DNA of 10,927 nt, from assembly GCA_023129815.1 (NCBI GenBank), contig JAGMBH010000138.1, forward strand, positions 1-10,927, written 5' to 3'. Below, piece by piece: positions 6,022 to 10,927 of this stretch (positions within the stretch are counted from its first letter, which is position 1; every line of letters starts with the position of its first letter). The notes under the pieces are model-generated. The model worked only from the letters and a program-made list of their open reading frames with translations, was not told where the DNA came from and did not search any database. Source of the DNA: Dehalococcoidia bacterium (lineage in GTDB: Bacteria; Chloroflexota; Dehalococcoidia; GIF9; AB-539-J10). The translations under genes were made by a program, and so were the position numbers.

Positions 6022-7418
6022 TTTTTACTCCTCTGAGTGAGATTCTGAATGGAACGAAGAATCTCACTTGCTCTGGTTAATGCTGCTTCCACTTGTTGTG
6101 GAGAAGTGCCGCCAACAATATTTCGAGCCGCCACAGATGATTCTAAGGTTATATTATATACATCTTCACTGAAAAGAGGGGAAAAATTGCGATATTCACT
6201 TAAGCTAAGCTCATGGAAGCCTTTGTCTTTGTTAACGGCGTATTCGCTAAGTTTAGCCACCACGCTATGCGCTTCCCTAAATGGCGTGCCTTTCTTCACC
6301 AGATAGTCAGCTAAGTCAGTAGCCAAAAGGTAATCCCTTTTAATAGCTTCACGAATACGCTTTACATTGACCTTGATTGTTTTTAGCATTTCAGCAAATA
6401 CTCTTAGAGTAGAGTGTAACGTATCCACAGTATCAAAAAGCCCTTCCTTATCCTCTTGCGTATCCCGGTTGTAGGCTAAAGGCAGAGCTTTCATTGTGGT
6501 TAGGATAGCCATTAGATGGCCATATACCCGGCCGGTTTTACCTCTGGCTAGCTCGGCTACATCGGGGTTTTTCTTCTGTGGCATAATGCTGCTGCCAGTG
6601 GTAAAGGCTTCGCCAATCTCTATAAAGCCAAACTCGATGGATGACCATAAGATAAGCTCCTCAGCTAGGCGCGAAAGGTGCATCATAGTAAGAGCAGCCG
6701 ATGCCTCAAATTCTATTACGAAGTCTTTATCAGAAACAGTGTCAAGGCTGTTAGTGCTTACCTTGCTAAAACCTAGTTCTCGGGCGACAAATTCCCGGTC
6801 TATAGGATAAGAAACGCCAGCCAAAGCGCCGCTACCCAAAGGCAAGACGTCAGTGCGTTTGAAACAATCACAGAACCTCTCCTTATCTCGTTGAAACATT
6901 TCAAAATAAGCCAACAGATGGTGAGCGAGAAGCACTGGCTGAGCTTGCTGCAAGTGGGTATAGCCAGGCATGATGACATCTTTATTAGCCTCAGCCAGTT
7001 CCACTAGCGAACGCTGCAAGGTTTTTAACTCATCAATGGTTTTCAAAATTTCCTCTTTAATAAAAAGGCGCAGATCTAAAGCTATTTGGTCATTTCGGGA
7101 GCGAGCGGTGTGGAGTTTCCCAGCCACATCTCCAATCTCCTCAAACAGCCTTGCCTCGATATTCATATGTATGTCTTCGAGTTCGATCCTAAATGGGAAT
7201 TTCCCTTGCTCGATTTCCTTTTGAATAGAAGTAAGTCCAGCAATTATACTTTTAGCATCGCTATTAGTTATTATCCCTTGCTTTGCCAGCATCTTAACAT
7301 GAGCGATACTTCCTTCGATGTCATGACGATATAAGCGTTGGTCGAAAGGAATAGAAGCGACATAATCTTGCGCCAGTTTATCAGCTTCTTTCCGAAAACG
7401 ATGGCGTAAGTAATTCAT
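6000..7418 (-). CDS. argH: Argininosuccinate lyase
   Basis: The last enzyme of arginine synthesis splits argininosuccinate into arginine and fumarate. The 472-residue protein carries the fumarase/aspartase superfamily signatures: HTARSRNDQ (103-111), PGYTHLQQAQP (151-161, with the catalytic His at 155) and the serine loop GSSIMPQKKNPD (275-286). The start is ATG 7418 with GAGG nine bases upstream. A TAG directly precedes the ATG, so no in-frame extension exists. Two oddities: the usual N-terminal WGGRF motif reads LRHRF here, and the last 20 or so residues (from S451) are encoded largely by a palindromic repeat, lengthening the protein until it overlaps rpe. No other arg genes are visible apart from argS, whose role is different. 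Confidence 0.96.
   Translation of the reverse strand: MNYLRHRFRKEADKLAQDYVASIPFDQRLYRHDIEGSIAHVKMLAKQGIITNSDAKSIIAGLTSIQKEIEQGKFPFRIELEDIHMNIEARLFEEIGDVAGKLHTARSRNDQIALDLRLFIKEEILKTIDELKTLQRSLVELAEANKDVIMPGYTHLQQAQPVLLAHHLLAYFEMFQRDKERFCDCFKRTDVLPLGSGALAGVSYPIDREFVARELGFSKVSTNSLDTVSDKDFVIEFEASAALTMMHLSRLAEELILWSSIEFGFIEIGEAFTTGSSIMPQKKNPDVAELARGKTGRVYGHLMAILTTMKALPLAYNRDTQEDKEGLFDTVDTLHSTLRVFAEMLKTIKVNVKRIREAIKRDYLLATDLADYLVKKGTPFREAHSVVAKLSEYAVNKDKGFHELSLSEYRNFSPLFSEDVYNITLESSVAARNIVGGTSPQQVEAALTRASEILRSIQNLTQRSKKCRTKLS
6037..6067. repeat. Palindromic repeat forming the 3' end of argH (third repeat type)
   Basis: The perfect 10-base arms GTGAGATTCT (6037-6046) and AGAATCTCAC (6058-6067) flank an 11-base loop. 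On the minus strand it reads like the common GAGATTCTTCG...CAGAATCTCA type of interspersed repeat (from memory). It encodes residues 451-461 of ArgH, after the point where ArgH homology normally ends. The rpe AGGAG starts only a few bases downstream, so the hairpin sits just in front of the rpe start. Confidence 0.75.
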
Positions 7419-7431
7419 CTAAATCTGCCTC

Positions 7432-7458
7432 AAGTATCAAAGTGAAATCTTGATACTT
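7432..7458. promoter_or_regulatory. Inverted repeat upstream of argH, operator or leader hairpin
   Basis: The perfect 9-base arms AAGTATCAA (7432-7440) and TTGATACTT (7450-7458) with a 9-base spacer lie 14 bases upstream of the argH ATG. They do not resemble the ArgR box as I know it. The distal arm overlaps a possible -10 for argH, so either a repressor site or an RNA hairpin is possible. Confidence 0.5.
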
Positions 7459-7488
7459 TCTTTCCCTATTTGTCAACCAGTTTTCACT
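7441..7488. repeat. Second element with AGTGAAA / TTTCACT ends, upstream of argH
   Basis: AGTGAAATCTT starts at 7441 and AGTTTTCACT ends at 7488. The right end and what follows it (7479-7502) resemble 8560-8581, with about 20 matches and one two-base gap. The interior differs from the other copy. The relation is visible by eye but short enough that chance cannot be excluded. Confidence 0.35.
7450..7476 (-). promoter_or_regulatory. Possible argH promoter
   Basis: A perfect TTGACA (7476-7471, minus strand) is followed after only 15 bases by TATCAA (7455-7450). The -35 is ideal, but the spacing is short and the -10 matches only four of six bases, so this is tentative. A start of transcription here would give a leader of about 25 bases containing the proximal arm of the inverted repeat. 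Confidence 0.3.
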
Positions 7489-7771
7489 AAGTAAGCGGTT
7501 TTCATTGGTTAGGAAAAAGGTAATTTTTGTTGAGTTAAGCCTCAGCATAGGAAACCAATAGGCGATGTTGTATTTATAGAGGGAACAGAAAGTGCCGTTT
7601 TCAGATTCTGGGTCTCAGATATCATTGCACACTACCTGTTATCTATAACCTCTTTGTTATGGCTCTTTGGTGAGTATCTAATTATAAAAAGCAGCCTTAT
7701 GCTCAAATACTTATATCTCTCCAGTTCGTTTGGGGTAGTGCTGAGTGGGGTCACATTTGGATTCGTCGACT

Positions 7772-7796
7772 GGGAGAGAGCTTGATTATCTCACCC
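7772..7796. repeat. Imperfect hairpin at the stop codon of the lipoprotein gene
   Basis: GGGAGAGA (7772-7779) and TCTCACCC (7789-7796) pair with one mismatch around a 9-base loop, spanning the TGA at 7793-7791. No U run follows in the minus-strand RNA, so it is at best an mRNA 3'-end stabiliser, not a standard terminator. Confidence 0.35.
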
Positions 7797-8231
7797 ACCC
7801 CCTTTACATTCGTACTCGCCTGTCAGAAACTCGTGGCTAATGCCATTCTGGATTGTTATTCCATCGCCCACTACTGTTATCGTGGAGTGCCCTACGGTGA
7901 CATCGCCGTATATATCATCAAAGTACTCCCAGCCCTTAGGCCAAAGGCCTTCCTCTGAGGGCCTTGATTTCCCATCGATAACACTATCACCATCCCAATC
8001 ACAAAAGCGGATATAATTCACGCGTTCGCTATCCCGATAGTACTCAATTTCGGCGACGAGGCCGCTTGGACTTAGCGATTCAACAGTGATCTTGATAGTT
8101 TGGGTATATGTACCTGCACTGCATCCCGAGAATAGAATTATCACTGTAGTTAATACCGAAGCTACAATTACCAAAGCATGTAGTTTCCCTTTCCATATGC
8201 CATTCTTTATCATGTTAGGCTTTCTTTCCAT
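7791..8231 (-). CDS. Small putative lipoprotein of unknown function
   Basis: I do not recognise this 146-residue protein. It has a basic N-terminus (residues 1-17), a hydrophobic stretch LHALVIVASVLTTVIILF (17-34) and a lipobox-like LFSGC with C37 as the likely lipidated cysteine, so it probably sits on the outer face of the membrane. The roughly 110-residue mature part is polar and rich in alternating beta-type residues. It holds DWDGDSVIDG (78-87), which has the D-x-D-x-D...D spacing of EF-hand or dockerin-like calcium loops but lacks the glycine and the last acidic position. C77 and C142 could form a disulfide. Start ATG 8231 has AGGAG nine bases upstream. The frame stays open to an ATG at 8336, but those 35 extra residues would put the signal in an unusual internal position and have no comparable binding site. 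It stands alone between two non-coding stretches. Confidence 0.6.
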   Translation of the reverse strand: MERKPNMIKNGIWKGKLHALVIVASVLTTVIILFSGCSAGTYTQTIKITVESLSPSGLVAEIEYYRDSERVNYIRFCDWDGDSVIDGKSRPSEEGLWPKGWEYFDDIYGDVTVGHSTITVVGDGITIQNGISHEFLTGEYECKGGG

Positions 8232-8713
8232 TTGAAAATTCTCCTGGGATTCTTCGCTCCACATTGGAACAGCAGTCTCACTGCTTGCGGTAATCTCTGC
8301 AATGCTTGTAAGGTATGCTGCGCCCAGAGTTGCCATTATTCTACCACATGTTTCCGGCTTCTTGAAAGAGGATCTCCTGTTTGCACATTGTTGGTTTCGG
8401 CTTTTGTTTACGAATTATCACCATTATAAGCTTTCACTATGAGCGGTTACTGGATCCAGCTAAACAATATGAGGGTTTATTGGGAATGCCCAGGTCTCCC
8501 TAACCAGCTAGTGAAATATTCTCCAGACAACCACGCAGACTCTGGCTAATAGCGGGAGTAGTTTTCACTGAGCACGGTTTTGCTCCATAAGGATGGATGT
8601 GTTATTGTGTTGCTTATACTGGCTTCAGGTTCGTTCAGTAATCTATGTGAGATGGAAGCCAGCGAGTAGTGTAACCATGTCAGCTATGGTTTAGAAAGGT
8701 TGGGTAGAATAGA
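8232..8713. other. Non-coding stretch between the lipoprotein gene and the UPF0182 gene
   Basis: This is the 482-base divergent region upstream of both neighbours. Frames here are short or lack ribosome binding sites and family resemblance. A perfect TATAAT on the minus strand (8428-8423) could be the lipoprotein -10, but no matching -35 is seen. TATACT on the plus strand (8615-8620) could serve the UPF0182 gene, again without a clear -35. The stretch also holds the 10-base palindrome CTGGATCCAG (8450-8459) and a nested inverted repeat at 8510-8569. Confidence 0.65.
8510..8569. repeat. 60-bp element with 15-bp imperfect terminal inverted repeats
   Basis: The left end AGTGAAATATTCTCC (8510-8524) and the reverse complement of the right end AGTGAAAACTACTCC (8569-8555) agree at 12 of 15 positions. 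Inside, CCAGA (8523-8527) pairs with TCTGG (8541-8545). An element of similar layout lies at 7441-7488. It may be a miniature inverted-repeat element or a structured RNA in the leader of the UPF0182 gene. Confidence 0.5.
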
Positions 8714-10927
8714 TTGAGTTCATTTGATCAGAGGAAATGGCAACGCTGGTTTTCCAAGATCGGAGGCGAGGAACCTGTACGACCTGCCCGGCGCGGAGGC
8801 GCCCCCAAGGCAATCATAATCATAGCCGTTGTCTTGGCTTTATTCATTGTCTTGGGTATAGCAAAGGGGTTCTATACTGACTGGTTATGGTTCAGCAGTC
8901 TGGGTTATGGCAGTGTCTATACCACTATCTTGAGAACCAGAATATTGCTCTTCTTCTCCGCGGCTATCATCTTTTGCATCTTGCTTTTAGGGAACCTGGT
9001 CCTGGCTACGCGCCTGGCACCCAAGACTGAAGCACATTTCTGGCCTTGGGCCATAGTACGTCGGCTACAACAGATCCTCAAGTTAGGTGTTATCTTGGGA
9101 ACAGCACTGCTCAGTATAATATTTGGACTGGTGGCCCAGGGCAACTGGCTGGTGGTGCTGCGGTTTTTCAGCAGGCAGCCATTTGGCATCACTGACCCAA
9201 TCTTCCATAAGGAGATTGGCTTCTACGTCTTCTCGTTACCTTTCCTTAACATGCTGCGAAGTTGGATCCTGGGCGCGCTGATAATCACCCTTCTTGGCAG
9301 TGCTGGAGTATATCTTCTGAGCTATGCGGCGCAGCGGCTTAAGTTCGACTTTGCCAGGCCGGTGCTAGCCCATGTTGGTGGACTGGCCATGGCCATACTT
9401 GGCCTTTTCGCCTGGGGTTACTGGCTTGGCATCTGGGAGTTAGTCTTCTCCGGACGAGGAGTGGTCTTCGGCGCCAGCTATGCTGATATGCATGCCAAAC
9501 TTCCAGCGCAGTGGATACTCTTGGTAGTGGTGCTCGTGGTCATGGGAGTCATGCTGGTTTCTATATTGAAACACAAATTTCGCTGGCCTCTCTACGCCAT
9601 TGGGGGATGGATAGCAGCAGCCATCATCGCTGGAGGGATATTCCCCGCCGTGGTACAGCGTCTTCAAGTGGAGCCCAACGAACTGGCCCGCGAGAGGCCC
9701 TACATCGAGTACAATATCCAATCTACCAGAGAGGCCTTCGCCCTGAGCCGGATTGAGGAGGAGCCCTTTCCTGCGGAGGGAACTCCGAGTTACCAGGATA
9801 TAGTCCAAAATGAGGAGACCATCAATAACATCAGGCTCTGGGACCCACGCCCGCTAAAGGACACCTATAACCAGATCCAGGCTATCCGCCTCTATTATGA
9901 CTTCCATGATGTTGATATCGACCGCTATATCATTGATGGCGAGTACCGGCAGGTCATGCTATCGGTTCGGGAATTATCGGCGGAGAAATTGGCCGAAGAG
10001 GCACAGACCTGGGTCAACCGCCGGCTACAGTTCACCCATGGCTACGGTCTTGCCCTGAGTCCGGTAAATGAGGTCACTGCTGAGGGGCTGCCGGTATTGC
10101 TGGTAAAGGATATCCCCCCTGTTGGTGACTTCAATATAGAGCGTCCTGAGATATACTTTGGGGAAAAGACTGATGATTACGTGATTGTAAAAACAAATAC
10201 CCAGGAATTTGACTATCCTATGGGCGATGAGAATGTCTACGGTCACTATGAAGGGACAGGTGGAGTTAGCATCAGCAGCTTCGTCCGCCGAGTGGCGTAT
10301 GCCTGGCAATTTGCTGACTTTAATATCCTTATAAGTGGTGAGTTAACTCCTGAGAGCAGTGTCCTCTATTATCGGAATATCAGAGAGAGGGTGAACCACC
10401 TGGCACCATTTTTGCAACTGGACAATGATCCCTATCTAGTGATAATGGACGGGAGGTTATTCTGGATACAGGATGCCTATACCACCACTGAGCGCTATCC
10501 TTATTCTGAGCCGCATGGGAGTGGGCTAAACTATATTCGCAACAGCGTTAAAGCAGTTATTGATGCCTACAATGGCAGTGTAACCTTCTATATCACCGAC
10601 CCAGAGGATGCTTTGATACGGACATACCAGGCTATCTTCCCCGAGCTCTTTGTCCCCGCTGAACAGGCGCCCGAGTCCTTGCGAGCCCACTTCCGTTATC
10701 CCGAAGATATGTTCAATATTCAGGCCTCGGTATACCAAAGCTACCATATGAGAGATGCCCGGGTATTCTACAATAAGGAAGACCTGTGGGCTGTGCCCAA
10801 AGAGCTCTATTTCGGCAAAGAACAGCCTATGGATTCCTACTACATCATCATGCGCCTGCCAGATGAGGAGAGGGAGGAGTTCCTGCTGATGTTGCCCTTC
10901 ACTCCGGTGAACAAGAATAATACCATT
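8714..10927 (+). CDS. UPF0182 family (COG1615) membrane protein, N-terminal 738 residues (runs off the window)
   Basis: The function of the family is not established. The visible part starts with a basic cytosolic segment (1-31) and about seven hydrophobic segments (about 33-50, 76-99, 121-142, 182-206, 221-247, 267-288 and 294-313). A long, presumably extracytoplasmic domain follows. Family hallmarks are FYTDWLWFSSLGY (53-65), PNELARERPYIEYNI (321-335), THGYGLALSPVNEVTAEGLP (441-460), a GDENVYGHYEGTGGV block, and LMLPFTPVNKNN just before the edge. Full-length members are about 900-1000 residues, so roughly three quarters is present. A TAG at 8705-8707 closes the frame upstream and TTG at 8714 is the first usable start; AAAGG lies 14 bases upstream, which is weak. 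No in-frame ATG occurs before the membrane segments. G+C is visibly higher than in the left-hand genes (33 of 60 bases in row 9301 against 25 of 60 in row 6301), which may reflect a different history or just gene-to-gene variation. Confidence 0.92.
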   Translation, partial: MSSFDQRKWQRWFSKIGGEEPVRPARRGGAPKAIIIIAVVLALFIVLGIAKGFYTDWLWFSSLGYGSVYTTILRTRILLFFSAAIIFCILLLGNLVLATRLAPKTEAHFWPWAIVRRLQQILKLGVILGTALLSIIFGLVAQGNWLVVLRFFSRQPFGITDPIFHKEIGFYVFSLPFLNMLRSWILGALIITLLGSAGVYLLSYAAQRLKFDFARPVLAHVGGLAMAILGLFAWGYWLGIWELVFSGRGVVFGASYADMHAKLPAQWILLVVVLVVMGVMLVSILKHKFRWPLYAIGGWIAAAIIAGGIFPAVVQRLQVEPNELARERPYIEYNIQSTREAFALSRIEEEPFPAEGTPSYQDIVQNEETINNIRLWDPRPLKDTYNQIQAIRLYYDFHDVDIDRYIIDGEYRQVMLSVRELSAEKLAEEAQTWVNRRLQFTHGYGLALSPVNEVTAEGLPVLLVKDIPPVGDFNIERPEIYFGEKTDDYVIVKTNTQEFDYPMGDENVYGHYEGTGGVSISSFVRRVAYAWQFADFNILISGELTPESSVLYYRNIRERVNHLAPFLQLDNDPYLVIMDGRLFWIQDAYTTTERYPYSEPHGSGLNYIRNSVKAVIDAYNGSVTFYITDPEDALIRTYQAIFPELFVPAEQAPESLRAHFRYPEDMFNIQASVYQSYHMRDARVFYNKEDLWAVPKELYFGKEQPMDSYYIIMRLPDEEREEFLLMLPFTPVNKNNTI

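Larger units (their letters stand above)
7419..7790. other. Non-coding stretch between argH and the lipoprotein gene
   Basis: No open frame with family resemblance or a good ribosome binding site was found on either strand; the ATGs at 7565 and near 7659 run into stops within a few codons. The stretch holds the argH promoter region with an inverted repeat (7432-7458), a paired AGTGAAA/TTTCACT element (7441-7488), an ATTGGTT/AACCAAT dyad (7504-7510 and 7553-7559) and a hairpin at the end of the lipoprotein gene (7772-7796). Both flanking genes are on the minus strand, so any leader RNA here belongs to argH. Confidence 0.7.

Noticed and set aside
4860..7334. Plus-strand frames inside fakA, rpe and argH
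   Set aside because: They are shadows of the three conserved minus-strand genes and lack ribosome binding sites or family features.
7682..7705. Terminator for the lipoprotein gene (AGCA/TGCT then a run of T on the minus strand)
   Set aside because: The stem has only four base pairs, and it lies about 90 bases past the stop.
7740..7800. tRNA-like TTTGGATTCGTCGACTGGG stretch
   Set aside because: No acceptor, D or anticodon stems can be placed around it, and the T-loop consensus is not met.
8232..8336. N-terminal extension of the lipoprotein frame beginning MATLGAAYL, at first reminiscent of the end of a glycerol-kinase type protein
   Set aside because: The likeness is limited to about eight residues, does not continue in any frame upstream, and the later ATG at 8231 has a proper AGGAG.
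8917..10747. Minus-strand frames (and one plus-strand frame at 9511) inside the UPF0182 gene
   Set aside because: The plus-strand UPF0182 reading is continuous with recognisable family blocks throughout, so these are shadows.
1..10927. CRISPR arrays, insertion sequences, phage or defence genes
   Set aside because: No regularly spaced repeats, transposase, integrase, nuclease or toxin-antitoxin motifs were seen in any frame.

Overview
The window looks like a piece of chromosome from an uncultured bacterium, most likely a Chloroflexota member of or near the Dehalococcoidia. Three things point there: the extended N-terminal region of RecG, the rpmB / DAK-kinase / degV / recG neighbourhood, and short palindromic repeats of kinds I remember as common in that group. 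This placement rests on memory of families and gene order, not on a search. All but one of the recognisable genes are housekeeping genes; the less explained part is the right third.

Left part (1-5176), minus strand. Reading in the direction of transcription, a fatty-acid kinase FakA/YloV-type gene (5068-3440) is followed by a strongly truncated degV/fakB remnant (3395-3114), recG (3101-624) and argS (590 to beyond the window edge). FakA and DegV-family FakB proteins normally work as a pair that phosphorylates fatty acids. Here the DegV partner keeps only its first third, and recG begins 12 bases after the remnant's stop codon. Two palindromic repeats sit inside recG as in-frame protein insertions, and another fills the gap between recG and argS.

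Centre (5069-7418). rpmB (ribosomal protein L28, plus strand) is divergent from fakA; the two candidate promoters overlap and share -10 bases. rpmB runs tail to tail into rpe with a 4-base overlap. argH and rpe (minus strand) form an overlapping pair, and a fourth palindromic repeat supplies much of the C-terminal tail of ArgH and lies in front of the rpe ribosome binding site.

Right part (7419-10927). A small orphan lipoprotein gene (8231-7791, minus) lies between two stretches without convincing genes (7419-7790 and 8232-8713). Both stretches hold inverted repeats built from the same AGTGAAA / TTTCACT arms. From 8714 to the edge runs the first 738 codons of a UPF0182 (COG1615) multi-spanning membrane protein, visibly richer in G+C than the genes on the left.

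No tRNA, rRNA, CRISPR array, transposase or phage gene was seen. No new multi-gene system is evident. The most interesting signals are the repeat insertions into housekeeping genes, the truncated fakB with a hairpin over its ribosome binding site, and the paired repeats around the lipoprotein gene.
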